A DNA stretch of 64,000 nt from Phyto melanocephala. Its lineage: Eukaryota > Arthropoda > Insecta > Diptera > Rhinophoridae. The stretch is taken from positions 105,393,833 to 105,457,832 of the forward strand of contig OW799233.1 of assembly GCA_941918925.1 (NCBI GenBank), in the 5' to 3' direction. This document shows positions 23,531 to 34,605 of the stretch, piece by piece. How positions within the stretch are numbered: the first letter of the stretch is position 1; each line of letters starts with the position of its first letter. The notes beneath the pieces were generated by a model. The model ran no database searches and was not told where the DNA came from. It saw only the letters and a list, made by a program, of their open reading frames with translations. Both the position numbers and the translations under genes were made by a program.

Positions 23531-24599
23531 GCCAAATATACTGAAAAAAGTTAAATTCACTAGTTTAACAGTTATCCCTATCGAAAGTTTTATACGTCCT
23601 TCTATGTGTATAAATTTTTTAACGGTTTATTATATCATTCATAGATTAAAGTTGCCCTATACCAAACAAACTGGTGGTCGTAGCATTTTTAAATCATATT
23701 TGCTAGCTACAGGAATCCATGATATAATTTTTTTTAAGTACCATAAAACTAAATATTACAAAGAGCTACTTCCAATCCATAAAACCTTCATCCATATTGC
23801 TCAGCTTATAATAATATTTACTTAATTTCAAAAATCCTATTTTAATGTATTAATCTGTATTTAATATTCCATCAAATTTATTATTGTAACATATTGTAAA
23901 TTAGTTTTTAAGTACTTACGTTCATATATTATAACTTCTTAACGTAAACCTAAGGGATTAAATAAGGAAATTATGTTGCCGTTAGGATGATAAATAACAA
24001 ATGGCTCAAGCTATTGCGTTGTAAATTGTAATCAATCCTTTTAAACTATGGCAAATGGATTGAACCTTTCTCAATTAATTTTAAAAGAGCAAGTGAAAAT
24101 TGACACTTTAGTAACAAAAGGTTAACATAGCATTTACACAACATAAAAAACATACATGTGTGTTTGTGTTAAACTGTAGTAAAATAATACTTTAAACATG
24201 TATAAGAACATTCAAACATTTGAAGTACGCCTAATATATACATAATTATGTATATTTATATGTATATTATAATATTTTGAATAAAGTAAAGATGCGCATA
24301 TACATATATGTCTGTATATATTTTTGAATACTTGCAAAATGTATATTAAATTAACTCATTAAAAAGTTGATAAGATAAAAATTTGTTAAATTTTTAGTTT
24401 CTTTGAAAGTTTTTAAATAATTTATGAAACGAGGAAATAATTTGCCAACAAGGTGTCAATACTATAAAGACTATAAAATTAAATTATGAAAGGCCAAAGA
24501 CTCATTAAAGTTAAAACAAAAATTTTAATATCTTAAGAATATGTAATAAGTAAGAAAAATATATTAGACCTTTACCATCTTAAACACAGGTATAGTGAG
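23531..24599. other. Unassigned AT-rich stretch
   Basis: A 101-codon plus-strand open frame (23520-23825) has no motif I recognise and no hydrophobic or repeated pattern. It starts inside the upstream mariner relic, and I do not accept it as a gene without expression data. Confidence 0.45.
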
Positions 24600-25080
24600 C
24601 ACACTGAACCTTAGCCTAAATTTCAGATTTAATGTTATGCGCCATTTTGCTTTATTATATACAACGCCATCTTTCATATTTCAGAAGTTGGGAAAAAATG
24701 TTCCTCCATTTTTCTAAGATCGCCACCACCAATTTTAAGTTTTTCATAGATTACTAAATTATATAGATAACTATTAATATATCAGATTACTTTTCAAGCT
24801 CCCTTATTTGATATCAATATTATTGTTTTTGAAGGCAGCAAAACCGTAATTTCTATACTGCCATTTTGTTTCAAACGCCATCTTGAATTTTAACTTTTTT
24901 AAAATTGACTATATTCTTTCGGTCAAAGTCTTTCGTTTGATATCAATATATGAAATCAGTAATTGCTAGGTTCCGACACATATAAAACTTTAATGTACGC
25001 CATTTTGTTGTGGCGACTATCAAGGATTTAAATGTTTTGTAGTGTATTATATTTTGTTAGCCGAGCCTTTACTTTTGAAA
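24600..25080. repeat. Degenerate repeats built on GCCATTTTG / GCCATCTT
   Basis: The words CGCCATTTTGCTTTATTAT, CGCCATCTTTCATATTTCAG, GCCATTTTGTTTCAAACGCCATCTTGAATTTTAAC and CGCCATTTTGTTGTGGCGAC recur with intervals of roughly 50-180 bp, together with TTTGATATCAATAT twice. This looks like old tandem material from an unclassified mobile element. It codes for nothing visible. Confidence 0.4.
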
Positions 25081-25329
25081 CACATACCGTTCCTCTTTAA
25101 TAACCAGAAGTTAAACAATCGATTTTCATTTGTAAGTTTTACAAAAAAAATAAAAGATAAACGCAGAAGCATTTTTGTTTTTAAGTGTCTCAGGCGTGTT
25201 AAAAAATAATTTATTACTTTAAAAACTTGATATATTTAGAATATATAAATAAGTATTTAAAAAATTTTGCTTGTAACTTGCCCGATTTTCCAACATTTTT
25301 TTAAAAATAGCTTTTAGGCACAGAATATC

Positions 25330-25333
25330 TATA

Positions 25334-25375
<42 letters not shown>
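25330..25375. repeat. (TATC)n microsatellite abutting a Helitron 5' end
   Basis: About twelve TATC/CTAT tetramers run directly into the TCTATATATATAAAAGTG start of Helitron copy 2, so the array shares its last unit with the transposon end. Confidence 0.9.
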
Positions 25376-25380
<5 letters not shown>

Positions 25381-26118
25381 ATATATAAAAGTGAAACTCT
25401 GTGTGTGTGTGTGTGTGTTAGCTATAGACTCCGAAACTGTAAAACCGATCGGACTCAAACTTTGGCAAGTTGTTGTATACATAGCAGGAAGTGTTTATGG
25501 GTGGAAAAAAGTGGTCGGGGCCACGGCCATAAAAATTAGTTATCAGTTTTAGCTACTTGCACTTGACCGATTTTTCTGAAACTTTGCACACATATCGAGC
25601 TGTCATGACTAAATAATTTCGTGATAAGAAAAGTGGGCGGGGCCACGCCCCTAAAAAAGTTTTAATTTTGAGGTACTTGCACAGGACCGTTTTTTATGAA
25701 ACTTTGCGCACATACTAAGCTGTCACAACCATATAATTTCGTGATTAGAAAAGTGGGCGGGGCCACGCCCAAAAAAAAGTTTATAATTTTGAGGTACTTG
25801 CACTAGACCGATTTTTCTGAAACTTTGCACACATATCGAGCTGGCATTACTAAATAATTTCGTGATTAGAAAAGTGGGCAGTGCCACGCCCATAAAAAAA
25901 GGTATCATTTTGAGGTACTTGCACTAGACCGATTATTCTGAAACTTTGCGCACATATTGAGCTGTTATGACTTTACAATTTCGTGATTAGAAAAGTGGGC
26001 AATGCCACTCCCATAAAAAAATTATAATTTTTAGGTTTTTGGACTTGATATTCAATTAAAATTTAGAATGCATTTCGATTCATTAAGGGGCGTAGCAACG
26101 CGCGCCGGGTTTGGCTAG
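25376..26118 (+). mobile_element. Non-autonomous Helitron, copy 2
   Basis: The element starts TCTATATATATAAAAGTGAA and ends GCAACGCGCGCCGGGTTTGGCTAG, followed by T. A (GT)9 run lies at 25400-25418. Five ~121 bp units follow, recognised by GTGGGCGGGGCCACGCCC at about 25512, 25635, 25756, 25877 and 25998; the first unit is altered (GTGGTCGGGGCCACGGCC). The length (743 bp) and unit number equal those of copy 1, so both come from one non-autonomous master. No coding sequence. Confidence 0.87.
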
Positions 26119-26152
26119 TCTTATAATAAGAAGAAGTAAATATTAGGCATAT

Positions 26153-26313
26153 TCTGACTGTTCAACGATGTCGAAAGAAACCCCAAGCAAAATTTCATTC
26201 GTGCAAATATATTGAAATCAACAACAAAAACTAAAAATTTGTTTTTGTTTTCAACGTATTTGTACGAATGAAATTTCGCTTGGGCTTTCCTTCGACATCG
26301 TTGAACAGGCAGA
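26153..26313. repeat. 161 bp hairpin (near-perfect inverted repeat)
   Basis: The arms of about 65 bp begin TCTGACTGTTCAACGATGTC and end as its inverse GACATCGTTGAACAGGCAGA. They run through CCAAGC-AAATTTCATTCGT on both sides, with a few mismatches and a short A-rich loop near 26225-26240. Foldback DNA of this kind is usually a MITE. No target duplication is obvious. It lies 35 bp after the Helitron end. Confidence 0.85.
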
Positions 26314-26379
26314 TTATATCTGTAAATAGTAGCAAATAAATCTATAAAAATCTCGACCACAGAAAAATTTGGATTTTAT

Positions 26380-26695
26380 GTTAAAAATTTTTAAAAAAGC
26401 AAACAAAGTCAGTCGTGTTTGTTTTTATCTTAGAAAGTTATGATACTCATTTTCATGATTTCAATAGCGATTCATTCTCGGATATTTGCAAAAGATTGAA
26501 ACCACATGCAGATCTGTGTTACATGTGGGGACTTCTGAAAGTTGACTTCAATTAACACACGGACAGATGGATAAAAAAATATTGCTCAAGTGATTCTTCT
26601 AGTCAAAAGCTTTCAGAGTGGGATCTTAAATGAATATTGTAGCACTTACAAACGGAACGACAAAGCTGTATATACCCTTGGCAGTATAGGTGAAG
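26380..26695 (-). mobile_element. HINE-B fragment (5' end)
   Basis: On the minus strand this matches the first ~300 bp of the element at 37398-38118: TATACTGCCAAGGGTATATACAGCTTTGTCGTTCCGTTTGTAAGT, then CTGAAAGCTTTTGAC, a decayed CATCTGTCCGTGTGTTAATTG, CAGATCTGCATGTGGTTTCAATC and GAATGAATCGCTATTGAAAT. The 3' part is missing. HINE-B is a second INE-1-like family with a short GTCY tract and no nested mariner. Confidence 0.7.
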
Positions 26696-26979
26696 GATAT
26701 AGAAATAAAAGACTTAATTTTAGTATTTAAAATATAATTAATTTTAAAATTTTTTGAATTTTTACTTCATCTATTAAATGAAAATTCTTTATTCAACATG
26801 CTCATATTCTTTTATATTCATATATATTTAAATAAAAGAATAAATGAACTTAAGCCAAAATAAAAATAATTCACATTAAAATTTAATATATAGAAAAGTT
26901 CAAATAAAATTTAAAAAATATAATTTTATAATATATTTGATAGTGAGCTTCGTCTCAACTTTAAAAGAGGGAGTGAAGC

Positions 26980-27330
26980 TCAAGCTTTAGTTTTAATATA
27001 GAAGCTTTCAGTAGGCACCCAAGTTGAACTGGTTAATTGCATATCGAATTTGGAACTTTAAATTTCAATCACATTCTAATGACATGATTGACCACCAGTT
27101 ATTGTTTTTGTTTATTCAAATAAACGCTGGGTTTCAAAAAACCCTAAAGAAAAAAAATCACTCGGCAAAAAAATCGCATGATCTTTGTGTAAAGTTGACA
27201 TCGGAATTACTTGAGATATTTTGAAATGAAAATCATCCCTGCAATAGAAGGATTGTTTTTTGAGTGATGTGGCAGGTGGCCTAATCTTGCTGAAATTACA
27301 TTTTATCCAGATTTAAGCCATCCAGTTGAG
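26980..27330 (-). pseudogene. Mariner-type transposase relic (second-Asp region to C-terminus)
   Basis: Minus strand from about 27310: FQQD-stop-ATCHITQKTILLLQG, the second catalytic Asp region. DVNFTQRSCDFFAE follows at about 27190 (family DVNWPPRSCDLTPLD), then a frame change and KPSVYLNKQKQ (family VKSxVYxxKPQ). The rest of the C-terminus is degraded. The 66-codon plus-strand frame at 27024-27224 is its shadow. Confidence 0.65.
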
Positions 27331-28693
27331 ATCACAGGAACTCCGTAATAATGTTGCGTTTACAGTCAATAAAATTATTATAAGAATATATCTGTGGAGC
27401 AAAAAAAAAAATAAATAAATAAATAAAAATACTAAATTTAAGCTTAATTGAAATTTTAATCGAATGAATTTATGAAAATGAATAAAGAAAATTTTATTAA
27501 TATAATTAATTAGAATCGAGTTTTCCTTGGTGATAAATGTGAGGAGATAACAGATCTTGGGGTTCTGTTAATATTTGTTCCTGCCACAAGAACCTAGGAA
27601 GGGTGGGTATAGAGGCAGAAGGAGGTACTGCCACCAACCTCCACATTTAGAAAGTGTGAATAGACATAACCATTGCAGTAAAATGGATCACATTTCTTAT
27701 CATACCATAGCCCCATTTGTTTGTTTGTGTATTAAATGACGGTCATTTTTATTTATGAATGAGTGGCTTCAAGGACTCTTTGATTTAAAAAATTTTGTAA
27801 TGGAATGCCAGTGAGAAAGATCAACGATCCACCCCAGCCGCTAGATGCTAGTCGCAAAATAAGACGAGTCCTGCCTGATTGAACTCTCACTAAAGCGAAC
27901 GGTATTCGTAGAGTAATCCGTACCTTTAACTCTTTGGAGATAGCGTTATATCGTTTTTGTTTTTTTAATAATAATACCTTAATTCTAGTTATATGTCGTA
28001 TATATAGCAAATACCATTACATAATTTTTATTTATTTTTTTTTTTTTAAAGTATAAATAACGTTTCGTGACCTATAAAACCCCACTAAACAGTTGCTCAT
28101 AAAACACCAAACTCGAAAATTTTGTGTATTCAGGAAGCAATGGATGGAAATGCGCTTAATCAGAAAACATATCTTTTTTGAAAGTAGGCATTTACTTCAC
28201 TTTGCTTTATTACCCACTGAACGAATTGCTGCTACTTTTTATGATCTGTTAGTTTGAGCTCCCAGTAAGTTGAATATTGTACAAATGAAAGTTCAGGTAT
28301 TTTGTTATAATTCGCTGAGTAATGCTGTTTGAAATTCGAACATATTGAGAACGATGTTGAATAATTTTTTTTCAGGATTTCGGCGACACTATCGTATACA
28401 ACAGAAACTCTTAAAGAGACCGACCAGTATGTGCACGCATTTAAGTCTTGCTCTGCAAAACTGACGCAGATTGATAATATTTTTTAAGCACTCTTCGAAT
28501 AATTGACACACTAGTCACACATTCTCAACTGAAAGTTCTTAGAACAGTTTTTTTTTTCAAATTTTTTATAAATTTTTCCAATTATAACCCGTTGTTGTCC
28601 CGTAAATTGTTAAATGTTTTTATAATCAGAATAAATATATATATTAGGTGTCAAATTTCGGAGTTTCCACTTACACAAAAATAATTACACTAA
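27331..28693. other. Unassigned stretch with a short (AAAT)n run
   Basis: An A-run and AAATAAATAAATAAATAAA lie at about 27398-27426. The block at 27540-27720 is less AT-rich than its surroundings but shows no open frame or family I recognise. The minus-strand open frame 27753-28010 has no recognisable domain. Confidence 0.45.
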
Positions 28694-28821
28694 CGCTTGT
28701 GTACTGCATTCCAAATGAAATTAAATCACTCGGAATTGCCATGAAATTGTTGTTGTAAACAATAACACTACAATGGCAATTCTGAGTGATTTAATTTTAC
28801 TCGGAATGCAGAACACAGGCG
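28694..28821 (+). repeat. 128 bp hairpin MITE, copy A
   Basis: The arms start CGCTTGTGTACTGCATTCC and end as GGAATGCAGAACACAGGCG, with ATTAAATCACTCGGAATTGCCAT and its inverse forming most of the stem. The loop region (GAAATTGTTGTTGTAAACAATAACACTAC) is asymmetric and gives a direction. Copy B at 40985-41112 has exactly the same length and is inverted relative to this one. Confidence 0.85.
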
Positions 28822-28875
28822 TAAATTTGAAAATTGCATTATTGCTGGCATACCCTTTTCCAACATATAAAGAAT

Positions 28876-31005
28876 AACAAGTAAGAGCACTATATTCGGC
28901 TGTGCCGAATCTTTTATACCCACCACCAATTTTGTGTACATTTAAAGCACAATATTTATTATTTTTTAATCATTATGGAATAATCTCTTTATAATAAAAT
29001 ATGTATCACTTTCTTTGTAGAGGGTGGTTAAATTTTAAGGGCCCATGTTGAAGGTGAACTACACCTAGTCTTTAAGTTTGTTTTCTGCATTTCACTTGAC
29101 ATTTCTCAATCTCAAACTTACTCATTTTGATCCGTGGAAAGATACGCAAATGAGCAACGCTTTAAAGTTATTCAGGTTTTTTATAAAAATGGGCGTTCAA
29201 ATCAAAATGCATTTTGTGCACTTCGTAATTCTTTTGATCAACATAATCGTTCAAATTCGTCCACAATCGGGAGAATTGTAAAAAATATTTAAATTTCTGC
29301 AAAACAGGTCTGTATAAAATGTTAGAAAATCTGTGAATGCCTTCTTAGTTCGTTGAATGGGAACTGTTGCTGTTTTTTGCGATAGTGTGGCAAAAGAGCA
29401 GTCAACCTCGACTCATCATCATGCCCAATAATTGAGCATCAACATTGTTATTGAAAATTTGGACCATCAGATAGAGGAGTGGCGCCAAGGATGGGGGGGG
29501 GGGGTCATTTGGCCGATATTTTGTTAAATACATAATTGAACCATACAAATATTATCATTATAAAAAGAAATAATAATATCCTAAATAATTTGTGTTTTAT
29601 TTAAATACAACATCGGTCCTTAAATGAAATTAAATTCAATGAAAGTGTGTTAAAGTAGCTGTGTCAATAAAGTTTCTACTAATAAATACAACTTAAATAT
29701 TTCAATATAGCCCTTTATTTTCCCAAAAACTTTGTCAATAGAGAAATTACATGAATTTAAGGTAAGCCGTTGTATGGGAGGTAGGCGTTAAAGTGGCCGT
29801 GTCACCTAAACTTTTTGGCACAACAATAACATTGATTAGGAGGATATACACAGCAAATTTGATCATCATACCTCTAATTTTGGCGGTTTTATGAGCTTTT
29901 AAATTTCATTAACGGTAGATTACGTGAAAAGTGGGCGTTATAGTAGGCGTGTCAAAGTTGTTTTGGCGAATGAGTACAACTTAGGTGTTTCAATATAGCC
30001 CTTTATTAATCCAAAATCATTATTAATAGAGAAATTATATGAATTTTAAATAAAACGTTATATGGGAGGTGGGCGTAAAAGTGGGCGTGGTGCCTTAATT
30101 TTCTGGCGCAGTAATGACATTGCCTAAGAGGATATACGTAGCGAATTTGATCATCATACCTCTAATTTTGGCGGTTTTATGAGCTTTTAAATTTCATTAA
30201 CGGTATATAACGTGAAAAGTGGGCGTTATAGTGGGCGTGTCAAAGTTGTATTTTCGAATGAGTACAACTGAGATGTTTCAATATAGCCCTTTATTATTCC
30301 AAAATCTACATAAATTGAGAAATTATATGAATTTTGGGTAAAACGTTATATGGGAGGTGGGCGTAAAAGTGGGCGTGGCAAATTGATTTTCCGTTACAAA
30401 AAACCGTCTCACCAATAAGCAAAGTATGCAAAATTTCAGAGTCGTACATCCAATTTTGTTGTTTTTATGACGTTTTTGTTTTTAAATATACCGAAAAATA
30501 CACTGTGCGGTATAAATTTTCGTACATTTTGATCGATAACTCCTCTCCTAATGCATAGATTTAGATAATTTTCGGGGAAAAATATTGTTTTTACTCAGGA
30601 AATATATATTCGAAGTTTCATGAGTCTACGTTAATGCGTTTGGACACAATTCCATTTTATTCGATGTTTGAAGGACACGGTTTTTTCGACCTACTCTTGC
30701 TTTTCGAGCTATAACTCTCTTCCTAATATTCCGATTTAGCCCATTTTCAATACCAAACAAACCTTGTCTATAAGAAAGATTCTGGCAAAATTTGAGCCCC
30801 CTAGCTTTTTCGATGCGACCTCTATCGTGCTTTCAACAGACGGACAGACGGACAGACGGACGGACATAGCTAGATCGTCATAAAATCAAACCCTGATTCA
30901 GAACATATATACTTTATGGGGTCTAAAATGGATATTTCGATGTGTTACAAACGGAATGACAAAATGAATATACCCCCACCATTTTTTTGGTGGCGGGTAT
31001 AAAAA
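28876..31005 (-). mobile_element. HINE-A copy 5, two internal units
   Basis: The 5' end is at 31005 (inverse: TTTTTATACCCGCCACCAAA), with five to six GTCY tetramers at about 30838-30865. The 3' end has the perfect hairpin (28892-28909) and CTTACTTGTT at 28876. The internal unit carrying ATCATCATACCTCTAATTTTGGCGG occurs twice, 284 bp apart (about 29864 and 30148). An 11-G run lies at about 29493. Together with copy 6 it forms a subfamily that shares a deletion at the right end of the nested mariner. Confidence 0.9.
29020..29625 (+). mobile_element. Nested mariner derivative in HINE-A copy 5, right end lost
   Basis: The left end GAGGGTGGTTAAATTTTAAG follows TA. The right side stops at CAACATCGGTCCTTAAATG, so the last ~15 bp of the inverted repeat and the TA are gone. 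The DNA-binding frame reads VERYANEQRFKVIQVFYKNG, then FDQHNRSNSSTIGRIV, then a stop. The second helix-turn-helix is recognisable at about 29385-29440. Confidence 0.75.
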
Positions 31006-32639
31006 GCTTAGCAACGATTGGCGTTAGCTAATAGAAATACAAAAACAAAGAAAAAATTTAAATGTACGGCAAAGTATGACGTTTCAGGTTAAAAGTCATT
31101 AATTTAAAAAATATCTCATTCTATTTATGAAAACAAATATACAAATAATTCTGTCGATAGTAAAAATATTAGCTTAAGGCGACTTAAGCTAAAATTTAAT
31201 TTTTAACATACATAAGATATTTAAATCTAAAACTATCCTTAAGCGAAATTTTATACTTTTTTTATTCAAAAAGTTATATGTAATAGCAAAATGTATTTAA
31301 TACATATTTTGTTAGCGCACATCAACATTTTAAAGAACCGAGTTGTGCTTTAATTAAAACAAGAATTAATACTTGCAATAGTGTTTTTATTATAATAGAT
31401 TAATTACACAAATTAACTTAAACATTTTATTTGCTAGTTTTTTTATTACCACAAAATTTAAGGGATAGTTATATTCCATAATATAAATAGTTTTAATAGT
31501 AGTAACTATAGTAAAACAATATTAAATAACAATTTATTATAAATTGTTATTTTAATATAAAAGATTATTTTATTAATAAAATGTTAAATTTTTTAAAACA
31601 CACTTTAAACAACGGTGCTTGACCTAAAACACTTCTTTAAAGAGAATAATATCAATTTTTTTTCCTGAAAATCTGTCTATTTTGTATACTTTTGTATGCG
31701 TGCAAAGTAGTGTTGACATTTTGTGGGATGGTGTATATTCAAACACATTTACATAAAGTCAAGTGTATGTTTGTGTTTGTTTGTTTGTTTTATATCAAAC
31801 AAAGTATCCCTTTTCTAGTATTTTTCTTACATATTTTACTTAACTCTATTAGTTTTCAATCCATTATGTTTTTGTCAGATTGTGTCCCTTTTTTTTATAC
31901 GAATGAACTTGTTACGGTTTAAAAAACATTTCAACATATACAAACATTTAAACAAACTAATGTAAGTAGCTATGTACTCCTACAAATTTATATACATAGT
32001 TTCCTAGATTTCCACTTTTAAATATTTTCTAGAGACCTGGGTACATGTGCTATGAGAAGGGTCGGCTGGTATTGTTTTTCTCTTGTTTTAGTACCGCACC
32101 CTACACAAGACAATTTAAATTTTCTTGTAATGAAATGCGTATGTAAAATATATGTAAAATGAAGTTGTAAAAAGGCGAAATTGACAAGAATTACTTTAGA
32201 AATCATTAAAAAACTCATTAAGTTAAGTTATTTAAGTAGTATTGCTTATGGCCAGTATGCGTAAATTGAATATACTTTTTAACCATATCGTTTGATATGT
32301 CTTTGTACTTAGAAGATTGGATCGCACTTCTTGCTATGCCAAATTAGTTCTTGCCATCTCCCTCGACAATATCTTAAAAATTCGAATTATTTTTCTGACA
32401 GATATAATAATTTATACTCTGCCAATTTACGTTTTGCTCGATTGCTAAGGGGATGAAGGATCATTACTCCTGAGCACAGAAATCTTCTGTCTAAATGACA
32501 ATTTTACATTAATAGTATCCGTCTTTGGAATTCTTTACCAGCAAAGCAACAAGTTCATAGCGACATAGTTTTCGAAATATCCATTTTATTAATTCGCTTA
32601 TATTTGATTGAATATTTATGACTGTTGTATTTGCAAATC
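31006..32639. other. Unassigned AT-rich stretch
   Basis: No gene or known repeat seen. The plus-strand frame 31692-31922 and minus-strand frame 32018-32218 lack motifs. A (TTTG)n run of about five units occurs at 31771-31790. Confidence 0.5.
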
Positions 32640-33350
32640 CTTTTAATGTTTTTCATTCCGTGTGAAATTTTAAAAATATTCATTTCCGTCTCTATATAGT
32701 ATATATTTTCTTAAAGCTTATGAATATGGGAGTCAAGTGAGCATTGTCCATCTGTTTGTCGGTATTTATGTCTGTCCGTCTTTCCGTCAAAAATATCTGT
32801 ATGTCTGTTCGAGAGTTTGTTGAAATTAGATTTTTGAAGCCACCTGATATCGGCTAGACCCATGACTGGTATCAAAATATGAAAAATATTTGAGAGCAGA
32901 TTGGTGTTGTACAATTTTTTTTAAGATATGAGCAAATGCACACGACTGCTTCTGTTATTTTCGTTATTTTCCCCACAAAAATTAAAGTTTTTCAGCTCAA
33001 AGATAATTTATAAGCACGCTCGTTAATATTTGTAGATATCATATGCCTCTAAAAATAGGCAAAATTTTTTTTGAAAAATGTAGTTTTCTTAAAGATTGGT
33101 CAAGCTTCTAAATAATTTTTGGACCGAAAATTATAAGCCGAGTTCTCAGAAATTAATTAAAACTAACTGAGATATAACTACCAAAATGCAACGAAAGTCA
33201 ATTTTTTCAGTTTTTATACTACCCAGGGAACCAATTTGGATATCAAGTACTTGACTTGTAGAATACAATCAACTATGTGAGAAATCAAAATAAAATAAAA
33301 ATGCTGTATAACTATAAAAGAGTGCCGAATATAGCACTCCTACTTGTATG
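32640..33350 (+). mobile_element. HINE-B copy, decayed
   Basis: The 5' part shares TTTTCATTCCGTGTG, CTTAAAGCTTATGAATATGGGAGTC and GTCTGTCCGTCTTTCCGTC with 37398-38118. The 3' end has ACTATAAAAGAGTGCCGAATATAGCACTCCTACTTGTA, where the first hairpin arm is shortened. The terminal TTATACCC is not recognisable, so the 5' boundary is approximate. The minus-strand frame 32711-32914 is a translation of the GTCY tract. Confidence 0.65.
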
Positions 33351-33386
33351 GCTACTAATTTTTTACTATATATTTCCTACAATATA

Positions 33387-33588
33387 AGGCTGATTTCCAA
33401 AACGTTCGTATACAGTATTGCTACTGTACTGTATTTAAATAACATACATATGCAAAGTTCTTACTGCGTTAAAAATACTTGGCGGCGGCATTATGAAATG
33501 GTATACATTTTATAATTATTGTACTGCGGCGTTATGAAATATGATGTCTTTTAAAACACAAAGCAATCGACGTTTTGGAAGTCAGCCT
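33387..33588. mobile_element. 202 bp MITE with ~22 bp inverted ends
   Basis: The ends are AGGCTGATTTCCAAAACGTT and the inverse of CGACGTTTTGGAAGTCAGCCT. Between them GGCGGCGGCATTATGAAATG and GCGGCGTTATGAAATATGAT form a short direct repeat. The superfamily is not evident and no clear target duplication is seen. Confidence 0.7.
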
Positions 33589-33719
33589 AACTATTGTTGC
33601 ACAATTTTTGCGTTCCTATTCGCTAATTCGAAAATTTAATGTTGTTGTATAGGAAATTGTGATAAATAAATAAAAATAATTTATCATATTTAATGTAAAA
33701 GGTTTCTCCTATTGATTAC

Positions 33720-34605
33720 AAGGTATCTGAACCAGTATTCGATCCGGGTTTCTTGACTAATATACCGGATAGATCTGAATACGACAACGGCCTCCGACCT
33801 CCGGAGAATGCCATCCAGATATTTACTGACGGATCGAAATCACATGCTGGCACTGGATGTAGTATCTTTTTGATCCAGTTGGGTTTGGAATTGTCCCTGA
33901 GGCTACCGGATTATTGTAGCGCGATACAGGCCGAATTAATGGTTATTAAGACAGCCGCGGAACAGATTCAGGGACATGGGGATATTGATGGTAATAATAG
34001 AGTCGATGCACTTGCAAAAGCCGGTACTACCTTATATTCGGTTGAATCCAGTTGTGCTTTGGGTATTTCCTTATCGAAGGGTAAGCAGCTAATCTCGCAT
34101 CGATTCTATTTGGATGCCAAGGAAAGATGCGTGAGAGAACCCACTTGTTTGGAAACCAGAAAGATCTGACCTGACACGGATGTGCATAGGACGCAAGATG
34201 CAGTGGATATGCCCCTAATCAACCACAGCGGTCATTACCGGGCACTGGCTTATAGGCACACATGCGAAAAGGCTGAATATCCCTTACAACGACTTCTGCA
34301 GAAGTTGCGATAACGAGGAAGAGGAGGAGACCACTGAACATCTTCTCTGTAATTTTTCTGCATTCGGGGACCTGAGACACCAGACTCAGGTCAGCAAATA
34401 CTTGTAAGTAAAAGTTGTCTTTCCGTAGTTTATCTGGGAAAGATCCACCTTCGTAAACAGGACAGGATAGCTGAGGAACGACGGCCAGAGGACATAGACG
34501 AACGGGCGTTGGTGCCTACGGTATCACAACGGGACCCTCGGAGGACCCAAGTGAGCTATGCCTTCGGGTGGCTGCCGGATCTAACCTAACCTAACCTTAA
34601 CCAAT
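33720..34605 (+). pseudogene. Non-LTR retrotransposon relic: deleted RNase H and C-terminus
   Basis: The frame at 33753-34169 has IQIFTDGSKSHAGTGCSIF (first Asp of RNase H), then RLPDYCSAIQAELMVIKTAAE (the Glu), then jumps to GHGDIDGNNRVDALAKAGT (the last motif). The segment that normally holds the SDS catalytic Asp is deleted in frame. Past a stop, at about 34290-34390, comes CRSC, an acidic run (EEEEETTEHLLCNFSAFGD) and LRHQTQ, the standard C-terminus of I/LOA/R1-group elements. The 3' end is CTAACCTAACCTAACCTTAA at about 34583-34602. GC content is clearly higher than in the flanks. No reverse transcriptase is left. Confidence 0.85.

Noticed and set aside
23520..23825. A 101-codon plus-strand open frame as a possible gene.
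   Set aside because: No recognisable motif, no higher GC, no plausible splice or promoter signals, and it starts inside the mariner relic on the opposite strand.
25316..25380. The regular TATC array was considered as a CRISPR-like or minisatellite array.
   Set aside because: It is a pure tetranucleotide microsatellite with no spacers.
29078..29281. A 67-codon open frame (MFSAFHLTFLNLKLTHFDPW...) kept open in four or more HINE-A copies, which looks like a conserved small protein.
   Set aside because: It is the +1 shadow of the mariner helix-turn-helix frame (VERYANEQRF...) in the nested element. Its conservation reflects recent copying of the whole element.
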